A program made the position numbers and the translations under genes. This document shows, one piece after another, positions 18,582 to 26,444 of a DNA stretch of 64,000 nt. The stretch lies in the NCBI GenBank assembly GCA_019459485.1, contig JAIBEZ010000112.1, positions 16,197 through 80,196 of the forward strand, read 5' to 3'. The stretch is from Prolixibacteraceae bacterium (GTDB lineage Bacteria > Bacteroidota > Bacteroidia > Bacteroidales > Prolixibacteraceae). A model generated the notes under the pieces. That model saw nothing but the letters and a program-made list of their open reading frames with translations. It was not told the DNA's origin and did not search any database. Numbering within the stretch: the first letter of the stretch is position 1; each line of letters starts with the position of its first letter.

Positions 18582-19208
18582 TTAGCAACCGCCGGCTGCT
18601 CCTTTTTTCTTCTTGGTTCTTTGAATGACCGGTTTGGGTGCACTAATATTGGATGCCGGACCTGCTGCCGCAGCATCTGATCCGCCGCCCAATGCCTGGT
18701 TGGCGCCCAGCCTGAAATTGTATTTTGCAATTTCTTCGTTCGGACTGCCTTCTGCTGGTTTTTCAGGATTAAGAATAGTTTCGGCCCAATAGTTTAGTCC
18801 ACCCTGAAGCACGTAATTGTTATTGTAGCCTAACTGACGGGTAATCATCCATGCCTGGTTGGCATCGTTGCTGCTGTTCGAATAGAAAACGTTTACTTTT
18901 ACGTCCTGATTCAATACATCATCGAATTCGCTGCTTAGCAAACTTTCGAGTGGAATATTGATCGCGTTGGGCAGACTGAATTTTTCAAACTGATCTTTGC
19001 TTCTTACATCAATCAGTTGAAGTGAAGGATCTTTGTCAATCAGCATTTGGGCAATTTCGTCGGGACCCATAAACTGACGGTTTTCCATTACTTCAATCAA
19101 CAATTCTTCGGCTGTCAATTTGTATGGACGGGTAGTGTTTTCGGGTACGGCAGCAATAATAAGTCCAAGTGGAAGGATTGCAATTGCAAGTATTTTTAAT
19201 GATTTCAT
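18582..19208 (-). CDS. Periplasmic rhodanese-like protein without active-site Cys, C-terminal Gly-Gly-Cys
   Basis: A signal peptide or anchor (MKSLKILAIAILPLGLIIAA) precedes a rhodanese fold: PDEIAQMLIDKDPSLQLIDVRS, NAINIPLESLL, YVLQGGLNYW. The active-site loop of normal rhodaneses (CxxxxR) is replaced by FYSNSSND at 108-115, with no Cys there. After a Gly/Ala/Pro-rich linker the protein ends in RTKKKKGAAGGC, so its only visible Cys is the last residue, C208. It is the last gene of a cluster with two YeeE/YedE proteins, an arrangement known from thiosulfate uptake and sulfur transfer. I infer a role in binding or passing sulfur, perhaps through the terminal Cys. Confidence 0.8.
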   Translation of the reverse strand: MKSLKILAIAILPLGLIIAAVPENTTRPYKLTAEELLIEVMENRQFMGPDEIAQMLIDKDPSLQLIDVRSKDQFEKFSLPNAINIPLESLLSSEFDDVLNQDVKVNVFYSNSSNDANQAWMITRQLGYNNNYVLQGGLNYWAETILNPEKPAEGSPNEEIAKYNFRLGANQALGGGSDAAAAGPASNISAPKPVIQRTKKKKGAAGGC

Positions 19209-19220
19209 AGTCCGGATTTT

Positions 19221-19826
19221 TTAATGTTGATTAATTTTGTAATCGTCGCGGGCAAATTTCTTTTCAGCCCATTCGCCCACCCAAAACATGGCAAGTGCCA
19301 CCAGAATGATAAGGAATGTCATCATGCCACGTGATGTGCCAATCAGATTGTTTAGCAAAGGATATCCCAAATCTTTGGCTTTGTAAAATCCTTCCCAAAG
19401 CGGGTAACCTTCGGCAAAAATGAAAATGCCAATAAAAAGTCCGCCAATAAAGGCCAGCGCATCTAATTTACCAATGGAGGCTGCCGCGAAGGATGTTCCG
19501 GGGCAATATCCGCCCAGAATAAACCCAGCACCCATAATCACCCCGCCACCAATGGCTGACCAAAGGAAGGTCGGATTGATATAAATGAGGCTGAGATCGA
19601 GCATGCCGAACAAGCTGAGGAAGAGAATACCGATCATGCCTACAATCGCCGCTGTGAAGAATACTTTCAGCACGGTGGTATCGTATCCGTAGAACATTCC
19701 GGCAAGTCGACGACTGGAAGAGAATCCGTTGATTTCGAGCACAAAACCGAACGCGATGCCAATTATGAAGGCAAAGAAAAGATTGGTTTCAGGTGATATT
19801 ATTTCATTTACTACTAAAGGTCCCAT
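19221..19826 (-). CDS. YeeE/YedE-family thiosulfate transporter half, GGYCPGTS type
   Basis: A membrane protein of about five to six helices with the family motif ILGGYCPGTSFAAASIGKLD. In full-length YeeE (TsuA), thiosulfate passes along conserved Cys residues in two pseudo-symmetric halves. This 201-residue protein corresponds to one half, and its partner gene follows upstream. Twelve bases separate it from the rhodanese gene. The start is MGPLVVNEIISPETNLFF. The Cys in GGYCPG is the predicted substrate contact. Confidence 0.87.
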   Translation of the reverse strand: MGPLVVNEIISPETNLFFAFIIGIAFGFVLEINGFSSSRRLAGMFYGYDTTVLKVFFTAAIVGMIGILFLSLFGMLDLSLIYINPTFLWSAIGGGVIMGAGFILGGYCPGTSFAAASIGKLDALAFIGGLFIGIFIFAEGYPLWEGFYKAKDLGYPLLNNLIGTSRGMMTFLIILVALAMFWVGEWAEKKFARDDYKINQH

Positions 19827-19839
19827 ATATTGAAGGATT

Positions 19840-19994
19840 GAAGATTTGATTTACTGAATTAACTTTAAAACTTGAACGAATATCCAATACTCAATAACCA
19901 ATTTTGAATATCCAATAAAAAAATAAAATTTCAAATTAAATGAACGCTTTGCAAGTGGCTAACCTGGAACTTGAAACTTTGAACCTGGAACTTT
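19840..19994. repeat. Text-like intergenic repeats between the two YeeE halves
   Basis: Phrases such as CGAATATCCAATACTCAATA, ACCAATTTTGAATATCC and CTGGAACTTGAAACTTTGAA fill the gap. The same texts recur at 21120-21309. Confidence 0.5.
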
Positions 19995-20519
19995 TCAGAT
20001 CCAAAGTTTGCGGGCAAAATAGGCCAGTCCGAATGCGGTTCCGAAAATGGCGGCCATGGTGACAAATCCGCCAACCGACAATACGGCCATTCCGGTTAGT
20101 GCCGATCCGCTGGTACATCCGCGTCCCAGTTGCGACCCAAACCCGAATAAAATGCCGCCAATAGTCGCGAATATTAGTCGCGTTTTGTTGGTGATTTTGG
20201 GAGATTTTTCAACCTTAAATTTTAATCTTCCGGCAAATGCTCCTGAAATAAAACCGCCTACAACAACTCCCATCATTTGAAAAACCAACCATGCTTTCCA
20301 TGGATTTTCTTTGGCGCTGCCATATTCTTTGAAGTAAGTGGCGGTGGCGGCATGTGCAGGTGCAATGGCTTCAACTCCTGCAACTATCAAGCTTTTTGGA
20401 GCGCCACTGGCTCCCAGTCCGCGTCCCGAAACCCAGAATGCAAATACCAGCACCAATCCCAGCAAAGCACCGCCGAGATAAGGATTCATGTACTTTTTAG
20501 GTTTATTGTCTTTTGTCAT
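19995..20519 (-). CDS. YeeE/YedE-family thiosulfate transporter half, GRGCTSG type
   Basis: The second half of a split YeeE/YedE transporter: a Lys-rich cytoplasmic start (MTKDNKPKKYMNPYLGG), four to five hydrophobic segments and the motif FGSQLGRGCTSGSALTG. At 174 residues it is again half the ~350 residues of E. coli YeeE. With the downstream gene it should form a heteromeric pore for thiosulfate or a related sulfur anion at the inner membrane, as known for the family. It lies between the PsrABC-like reductase and the rhodanese, all on the same strand, so one sulfur-oxyanion module is likely. Confidence 0.87.
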   Translation of the reverse strand: MTKDNKPKKYMNPYLGGALLGLVLVFAFWVSGRGLGASGAPKSLIVAGVEAIAPAHAATATYFKEYGSAKENPWKAWLVFQMMGVVVGGFISGAFAGRLKFKVEKSPKITNKTRLIFATIGGILFGFGSQLGRGCTSGSALTGMAVLSVGGFVTMAAIFGTAFGLAYFARKLWI

Positions 20520-21309
20520 ATTTGTGTTTTTATAGTTTTTAATTTCTTGTTTCGATGTTTCTTATTGCTTGTTGTTTTTTATTCCTTATTTCTTATTCGA
20601 TATTTCTTGTTTTTTGTTTTCAAGAGTTTTTATCCCTTCCGTCCGAAAGAAGGTTTTTGTTTTGTTCAAATTTAATCGCGGACGGCTTTCTGTTTTTCTA
20701 TTCATCCCGGGGTTGCGTTCGTCCCTCACTTACCCCGGGTTATTGATATTTTTCCCTTTCAGGGAAAGAAGAATTCAGATAACAATCTTCTCAATTCTTC
20801 AAGAGTTTATTTCTATTCCGTCCGAAAAATGGTTTTTGCTTTTAATAACCTTAATTGCGGACGGAACTGTTTATTTGTCTTCTGTCCGTTCGCTGAAGCG
20901 AAACGGCAAAGGATACTGCTCTTTTCAACATGTTCTTTTATCCACAACTTGAACCCTTATTTCTTGTTTTCTTTCTTTCAAGAGTTTTATCCCATTCCGT
21001 CCGAAAGAAGGTTTTTGCTTCTAATAGCCTTAATCGCGGACAGCTTACCGTTTTATTCGTTCAAACTATAAATATTCCGCTTCTAAAAGAGCTAATCGTA
21101 ATTTAGAGTTTGGCCATTTGATGTATGGAACAATTTTAAAATATCCAATAACCAATCTCGAATAACCAATACACAACTTCTGTAGCACACTTGGAACCTG
21201 AAACCTGATACTTTGAACTCAATATTAAATATCCAATATCCAATCTCGAATAACCAATATTCAACTTCAGGGCGATGTACTTGGAACCTGAAACTTGGAA
21301 CCTGAAACT
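20520..21309. repeat. 790-bp intergenic repeat array
   Basis: No gene is supported here. Three copies of one element can be read: 20622-20690, 20797-20870 and 20979-21050. Each begins CAAGAGTTT, continues CCGTCCGAAAGAAGG-like, and ends TTAATCGCGGACGG-like, so CCGTCCG and CGGACGG (or the close CGGACAG in the third copy) form terminal inverted repeats. A related copy lies at 59544-59592. Between them are an inverted CCCGGGG ... CCCCGGG pair (20706-20739), a GCTGAAGCGAAACGGCAAAG phrase, and at the right end the AATATCCAATAACCAATCTC and GGAACCTGAAACTT texts. Confidence 0.7.
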
Positions 21310-22251
21310 TTAATAGAGCCACCGGCTCATTTGCCCTGCAAAAACGATGATGAACCGCAACATGATACTTCCAAATAAAACCAGAACAACCGGAATTATA
21401 ACCGGAACTTTGATATGTTTTAATTCCATTATTTCAAGTACTGCCGGAACTGCCATTCCCAACACCACCACGAAAATCCAAAATGGGGCTGTGTATTGAC
21501 CTCCCAGAAATAAATTCGCTGCATCAATCTGAACTGATGTGCTGGCCAAAAATCCCATGAAAAGATGTGTAATCAGGAACAATTCGATAACAATCAACAG
21601 CAAATCGATTTTAGCGAATAAAATGCGCTCTTTTTCAGACTGTGCAAATAGAATGATGGTTGCCGCACCCGCCGATAAACCGGAAGTCAGGAACAGTGGC
21701 CCAAGAATCGACGTATTCCAAAGCGGACGGGCATTAAAGGCTGACAACAGGATACCGGTGTAAATTCCCAGAATGACTGCATAGATAATGATTATCCAGG
21801 CCAGGTAATATTTATACTTCACCAGGAAAGCCTCGATCTGTTTTAAAATGTCGTATTTCCAGTCCCATTTCGGGAAATATTCGCGGATATGCAAAGCCAC
21901 CCAAACCATCGAAAGGGGAGTGATGGCCATTAAAGTCCAGGCACCCCACGACATAGGCGATTGTAAACGAACGGTGGTATAAAGTTGCCAGAAAAAGAGT
22001 TTGTGCTTCAAATCGAGAAACAAGGCAAACAATCCGAGTACCAGCAAAAAAGGAACAATAATTGGCGCACGGCGCACTGCCCCCGGATATTTGTCTTCTT
22101 TTCCCAGAATGGTGTACAATGCGGCAAAAAACAAAATACCGGCTGCCAAACCACCCAGAAACAGATATAGTGGAATTTGCCAGTGCCAGATCTCCAGATA
22201 AGGATCAATGTGCGGATTTAACCGTCCGCTTGTGATGATTTCTTCTCTCAT
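21310..22251 (-). CDS. NrfD/PsrC-type membrane subunit of a molybdopterin oxidoreductase
   Basis: An integral membrane protein with about eight helices, starting MREEIITSGRLNPHIDPYLE and ending GQMSRWLY. The GGLAAGILFFAALY stretch, FLDLKHKLFFWQLY and the SWGAWTLMAITPLSM segment are typical of NrfD/PsrC proteins, which take electrons from menaquinol and pass them to a Fe-S subunit. At 313 residues it matches PsrC. It is 11 bases downstream of the Fe-S subunit gene in the same operon. Confidence 0.9.
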   Translation of the reverse strand: MREEIITSGRLNPHIDPYLEIWHWQIPLYLFLGGLAAGILFFAALYTILGKEDKYPGAVRRAPIIVPFLLVLGLFALFLDLKHKLFFWQLYTTVRLQSPMSWGAWTLMAITPLSMVWVALHIREYFPKWDWKYDILKQIEAFLVKYKYYLAWIIIIYAVILGIYTGILLSAFNARPLWNTSILGPLFLTSGLSAGAATIILFAQSEKERILFAKIDLLLIVIELFLITHLFMGFLASTSVQIDAANLFLGGQYTAPFWIFVVVLGMAVPAVLEIMELKHIKVPVIIPVVLVLFGSIMLRFIIVFAGQMSRWLY

Positions 22252-22262
22252 TCCTATTCAGT

Positions 22263-22796
22263 TTAAATAAGGTAGTAAACCTGTGGTTTTGTTCCGGCCT
22301 CCGGAATTAGTGTTTTGTGTTTGCGCTTTTTCAGAACAATTGATACTTCGCTGTTCGGATCTTCCAGATCGCCAAAATACATGCACTTGGTTGGACAAAC
22401 CGCCACGCAGGCAGGTTTTTCCCCTTTTTCGATCCGGTGAATGCAGAAGGTGCATTTATCGACGTATCCATCAGGATGCGAATACCTTGCATCGTATGGG
22501 CAGCTTGCAATACAGGCGCCACAGCCAATGCATTTGTGGTGGGTTACCACAACAATTCCGCCTTTTTCGTAATGACTGGCACCGGTTGGGCAGCAGCGTA
22601 CACAAGGCGAGTTGTCGCAATGGTTGCAGCGTTCCGAGCGAAGTTCAATCTCCAGCTGCGGATAAGTTCCGTCGGTTACTTCAACAATCCAGTCGCGGCA
22701 ATACCCGATCGGTACATTGTTTTCAGTCTGACAAGCTACCACACAGTCGGCACATCCGACGCATTTTTTTGTATCAATGGCCATTGCATATCTCAT
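22263..22796 (-). CDS. 4Fe-4S electron-transfer subunit (PsrB/PhsB-like)
   Basis: A ferredoxin-like subunit with four clusters' worth of Cys: CVGCADCVVACQTEN, CNHCDNSPCVRCCPTGA, CIGCGACIASCPYDAR and CTFCIHRIEKGEKPACVAVC. This is the standard DmsB/PsrB/PhsB pattern. At 177 residues it is typical. Its ATG overlaps the stop of the catalytic subunit (ATGA), so translation is coupled. It should move electrons from the NrfD subunit to the molybdenum subunit on the outside of the membrane. Confidence 0.93.
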   Translation of the reverse strand: MRYAMAIDTKKCVGCADCVVACQTENNVPIGYCRDWIVEVTDGTYPQLEIELRSERCNHCDNSPCVRCCPTGASHYEKGGIVVVTHHKCIGCGACIASCPYDARYSHPDGYVDKCTFCIHRIEKGEKPACVAVCPTKCMYFGDLEDPNSEVSIVLKKRKHKTLIPEAGTKPQVYYLI

Positions 22797-25036
22797 GATT
22801 TTGCCTCACTTTCTTTCTCAAACCTGAAGGTTACAAAATTTCCCCTCATACCGGTTCCGCCCATGATCGGGTCGATTAATACACGTGTGATAAGTTGCGA
22901 ATCGCTGGCGCCTCTGCCGTGCGATCGCGTTAATTTTTCATTGTTGTGCCCAAAACCATGTACCATATATACCGAATCAAATCGGATTCGCTCTGTTATG
23001 CGCACCTTGATGGTAAAATCAGAAACCACTCCGTCCTGATTTTCAAGATAAACGGGCTGTTCGTTTTTTAATCCCCATTCTTTGGCCACTTTTGGATTCA
23101 CCCAAACCGTGTTTTCATCCATCAAATCAGTAAGGTTCGGATTGTTCGCGGTGCGTCCGAAGGTATGCATCGGGGCACGGCCATAATTCAGGTGGTAAAA
23201 TCCTGAAGGTGGCTCCATGTGAGGTGTGTAAACCGGCATGGCATCAAAACCTTCTGCCGCAATAATTGTAGAGTACAATTCAATTTTTCCTGAATCGGTA
23301 CCGAATTCAACAGGCATATCTTCTTCAAAATAAAGCGGTCCCGATTCACGAGGATAGTTTTTTACGCCAATTCGTTTCATTTCTTCCAGCGAAGATCCTA
23401 TTTGCTGAAGTTGCCATTCCAGCACATCTTCAAAGTTTTCCCATTTAAAATAGTCGCCAAGTCCCATCTTTTCCGCCAGTTTTTTTGCAATCCAATAAGC
23501 AGGTTTGGTGTCGTAAAGTGGTTCTGTGGCGGGCATTCGCAGTGCAATATCCGGATTCCGGCCATGCACCACCCTGATGTCGTCCCACCGTTCAAGGTAA
23601 GTACATTCAGGTAAAACAACATCGGCAAACCCTGTAATTTCCATGGGCATGGTATCCACCACCACGAGCAATTCCAGATTTTTAATGGCTTCGATGGTCT
23701 TTTTTTGATCAGGCAAAGTCATTATAAGGTTTGTGCCGTTCACAATCCATGCTTTAATACTGCAATCCAGATCAGGACTTGGAATGGTCGCATCGCAAAC
23801 TCCTGAAGCAAGCGCCAGGTCGGCTAAAAAGTATTTTCCACCCATTGCGTCGCGCCATGTTTTGGTCGGCTTCGGAAATGGCGGATGCGGAAATTCAGGA
23901 ACTTCCAGTTTCTCCGGAATAAAAAATCCACCGCGGCGCCCCCATGATCCGAGCAGCGCATTTAGAATCGCAACCGCCCGTAAACGTTGAGTATCATCGC
24001 CATACCAGGTCACGTGCCGTCCGGGATGAATGATCACAGCAGGAGAAGCGTCACGCATCTCGCGGGCTGTTTCTCTGATCACATCAGGAGCGATCGTTGT
24101 AATTCCGAACGCCCATTCAGGAGTATAGTTTTTAACGTGTTCTTTTAATTGCTCAAATCCTGAAGTATGTTTTTCGACGTATTTTTTGTCGTACCATTCG
24201 TTGTAAATAATCTCGTGAATCCACGCCAGCAGGAGTGCGATATCGGTGGCAGGTTTGATGGGCAGCCAGAATTTCGATTTGCTGGCAACAGTTGAGAACC
24301 GTGGGTCAACAGTAATAATAGCAGCGCCTTTGTCGATGGCATCCGACATTTCCTGAACCTGACCGTTGTGCATATTTTCGCCCAGATGCGAACCAATCAA
24401 TACCAAACAGCGGGTATCGCGGATGTCGGTTGGTTCCGGAGAATCAAGCCCTGCACCGAAAGTTGCGATAAACGCCACCTCGCGCGGACCGCGGCATTGC
24501 GCATACGAAGGAGCTGCAATGTTTCCCGATCCGAAAGCTTTCAGCAGATTGCCGAAATAATGACCGCCGGAACCGTGGGTGAAAAGAGCTGTACATTCAG
24601 CGCCATGTTTTTCTTTAATTAGTTGCATTTTTTCAGCTACTACATCCAGCGCCTCGTCCCAGCTTGCTTCGCGGAAAGTTTGTTTTCCGTCGGCTCCGGT
24701 AACGCGAATTAGTGGAGTTTTTAACCGATCCTGATCGTAGTACATTCCAACGCCGCCGGTTCCCCTTGGGCAAAGACGTCCGTTACAATTGGTATCGTCA
24801 TCGTTTCCGACAACCTTTTTGATTGAGCCATCTTCGTTTTTGTGCACCCAACCGGCACATTTCCAGAAGCAAATCTCACAATAAGTTGGAGTTCGCTGTA
24901 AACTCATCGGACCTAAATCACCCAATCCTTTTTTCTTAAAATCAGGAACAGAGGAGCGTAGATATTGACTTCCGAAGATTAGGCCAGCAGCACTCAGCGA
25001 TGATATTTTTATAAAATCACGACGTTTTTGAGCCAT
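22793..25036 (-). CDS. Molybdopterin thiosulfate/polysulfide reductase catalytic subunit (PhsA/PsrA-like)
   Basis: A 747-residue DMSO-reductase-family enzyme with a twin-arginine signal (KRRDFIKISSLSAAGLIFG). The N-terminal [4Fe-4S] ligands are C53, C56, C60 and C89 (YCEICFWKC ... RLCPRG). The molybdenum ligand is a Cys (SYAQCRGPRE, C181), as in PsrA/PhsA and nitrate reductase Nap, not Ser as in DMSO reductase. IIVDPRFS-type and HPGRHVTWYGDD segments bind the cofactor. With the YeeE/YedE transporter and rhodanese genes nearby, thiosulfate or polysulfide is the likely substrate, though tetrathionate or arsenate reductases of the same family cannot be excluded by reading alone. Confidence 0.88.
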   Translation of the reverse strand: MAQKRRDFIKISSLSAAGLIFGSQYLRSSVPDFKKKGLGDLGPMSLQRTPTYCEICFWKCAGWVHKNEDGSIKKVVGNDDDTNCNGRLCPRGTGGVGMYYDQDRLKTPLIRVTGADGKQTFREASWDEALDVVAEKMQLIKEKHGAECTALFTHGSGGHYFGNLLKAFGSGNIAAPSYAQCRGPREVAFIATFGAGLDSPEPTDIRDTRCLVLIGSHLGENMHNGQVQEMSDAIDKGAAIITVDPRFSTVASKSKFWLPIKPATDIALLLAWIHEIIYNEWYDKKYVEKHTSGFEQLKEHVKNYTPEWAFGITTIAPDVIRETAREMRDASPAVIIHPGRHVTWYGDDTQRLRAVAILNALLGSWGRRGGFFIPEKLEVPEFPHPPFPKPTKTWRDAMGGKYFLADLALASGVCDATIPSPDLDCSIKAWIVNGTNLIMTLPDQKKTIEAIKNLELLVVVDTMPMEITGFADVVLPECTYLERWDDIRVVHGRNPDIALRMPATEPLYDTKPAYWIAKKLAEKMGLGDYFKWENFEDVLEWQLQQIGSSLEEMKRIGVKNYPRESGPLYFEEDMPVEFGTDSGKIELYSTIIAAEGFDAMPVYTPHMEPPSGFYHLNYGRAPMHTFGRTANNPNLTDLMDENTVWVNPKVAKEWGLKNEQPVYLENQDGVVSDFTIKVRITERIRFDSVYMVHGFGHNNEKLTRSHGRGASDSQLITRVLIDPIMGGTGMRGNFVTFRFEKESEAKS

Positions 25037-25062
25037 GTTGTAGTTTAATTATGAATTATATG

Positions 25063-25070
25063 CAAACATA
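25063..25070 (-). promoter_or_regulatory. -7 box upstream of the reductase operon
   Basis: TATGTTTG on the minus strand (TAnnTTTG), 27 bases before the catalytic-subunit ATG. No clear TTTG -33 box is seen. Nearby, CCAAT and ATTGG at about 25098-25115 form a short inverted repeat that could be a regulator site. Confidence 0.4.
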
Positions 25071-25369
25071 TAGAAAACTAGATATAGAAATATGTGCCAA
25101 TATCAGTACATTGGTGTAATGTCGGTTTTGTTTGCTCTTAAAAGGTAGAAACTTTATTTGTAATTTACTGAAATTCAGTGCCGGATTGATTCAATATGGT
25201 GCAATTTAGATTGTTTATAAATAACGGGTTGATTCTTATTTAGACATTTTCTAAATACGACGGGAAAAGACTTATTAATGGAAATAAGTAAGTTTTTCCA
25301 CCATAAATCAGGAATGTAACGGAAATAGTCAAAAGTTCATCATATTTGTAACAAACAAATGATCAAAAT

Positions 25370-25948
25370 ATGCCAAGACCAAAACGAATACGAAAAATGA
25401 CAAATCCCCCGCATTTCAAGGGATTCAGGCCAATTAGACTTCCGGAGGAAAACAATCCGGTAATTATAAATTACGAAGAATATGAATCTATCCGGTTGAG
25501 CGACTTTGAATTGTACAGCCATCTGGAAGCCTCGCGAATAATGGAAATTTCGCGCCCCACTTATACGCGCATTTATGAAAGTGCAAGGCGAAAAGTTGCG
25601 CAGGCCTTTGTGCTGGGCAAAGCGATTGTGTTTGAAGGTGGCAAAGTGTATTTCGACAGCGAATGGTATTCGTGTAACAATTGTGGCTGCTGGTTTAATC
25701 ACCCTGCAAAAGAAGTGGAGATCAGAAATTGTACACTCTGTGGTTCAACTGATATTGAGCAATATACCGAAAATACCCAGTTAAACCCATCCGAAGATAT
25801 TTGTATTTGTTCGAAGTGTGGATTTGAAAAGGATCATTCACCGGGTATGCCATGCCGAAAAGAGATTTGCCCTGCCTGCAATTCCCAAATGACACGGAAG
25901 GGTACTACTCATCAGCATGGAATGGAAGACAGAAACTGTAATTCGTAA
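25370..25948 (+). CDS. DUF134-family HTH protein with zinc-ribbon C-terminus
   Basis: The N-terminus is the DUF134 pattern: MPRPKRIRKMTNPPHFKGF, then INYEEYESIRLSDFELYSHLEAS, and an HTH of sigma-70 region-4 type (EASRIMEISRPTYTRIYESARRK). The second half carries two Cys clusters: CNNCGCWFNHP with CTLCG, and CSKCGFE with CPACN, both zinc-ribbon-like. At 192 residues it is longer than the simplest DUF134 proteins because of the second ribbon. DUF134 proteins usually accompany NifX/NifB-like accessory proteins, as here (next ATG four bases on). A DNA-binding regulator of metal or Fe-S/Mo cofactor genes is a reasonable inference. Confidence 0.85.
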   Translation: MPRPKRIRKMTNPPHFKGFRPIRLPEENNPVIINYEEYESIRLSDFELYSHLEASRIMEISRPTYTRIYESARRKVAQAFVLGKAIVFEGGKVYFDSEWYSCNNCGCWFNHPAKEVEIRNCTLCGSTDIEQYTENTQLNPSEDICICSKCGFEKDHSPGMPCRKEICPACNSQMTRKGTTHQHGMEDRNCNS

Positions 25949-25951
25949 GAT

Positions 25952-26275
25952 ATGAAAGTAGCAATCACATCAACCGGAAATAGTCCGGAAGCAAAGCTCG
26001 ACAGCCGTTTTGGACGTTGTTCGCATTTCGTAATATTCGACACAGAAACGCTTACCACAGAGTATATTCCAAACCCAAACAAAGAAAACATAGAAGGAGC
26101 AGGACCGGCATCAGTTCAGTTAATTGCATCGAAAGGCGCAACAAAAGTTGTATCCGGCGAGTTTGGCGCAAAAGTAAAATCACTTTTCGATAGTCTTCAG
26201 ATACAATTGGTTGTGTTGAAAAATCCTGAGAAAAGCATAAGTGAAATAATAGAATTGCTAAGCCATAAAAATTAG
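25952..26275 (+). CDS. Dinitrogenase Fe-Mo cofactor biosynthesis-like protein (NifX/NifB domain)
   Basis: A 107-residue single-domain protein with the family pattern MKVAITSTGNSPEAKLDSRFGRC..., HFVIFDTET, and GAGPASVQLIASKGATKVVSGEFG. Such proteins bind metal clusters or accompany Fe-S and Mo cofactor assembly; no nitrogenase genes are visible, and stand-alone members are common in anaerobes. It forms a two-gene unit with the DUF134 regulator and is divergent from the molybdenum-dependent reductase operon. Confidence 0.88.
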   Translation: MKVAITSTGNSPEAKLDSRFGRCSHFVIFDTETLTTEYIPNPNKENIEGAGPASVQLIASKGATKVVSGEFGAKVKSLFDSLQIQLVVLKNPEKSISEIIELLSHKN

Positions 26276-26356
26276 GAAATCAACTTGTTTTTTTGATCGT
26301 TGCCAAAATTCAAAGACTCGCTATATAATTGTTTGGGAATTCAAAAATTTCAGAAA

Positions 26357-26395
26357 AACAAAAAGCTCCTCAAAAGAAGAGCTTTTTGTTTTTTG
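26357..26395 (+). terminator. Terminator after the DUF134-NifX unit
   Basis: AACAAAAAGCTC (26357-26368) and GAGCTTTTTGTT (26379-26390) pair over 12 bp, followed by more Ts. Confidence 0.75.
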
Positions 26396-26444
26396 TGATT
26401 CTTACACCGCGTAATGGCATCATTACATTGGCATATCCGGAATG

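Noticed and set aside
20622..21050. Possible CRISPR array
   Set aside because: Only three copies, unequal spacing, imperfect repeats with terminal inverted repeats, no cas genes.
20277..21071. Several Phe/Ser-rich frames in the repeat array
   Set aside because: They are translations of the CCGTCCG/CGGACGG repeat and AT-rich spacers.
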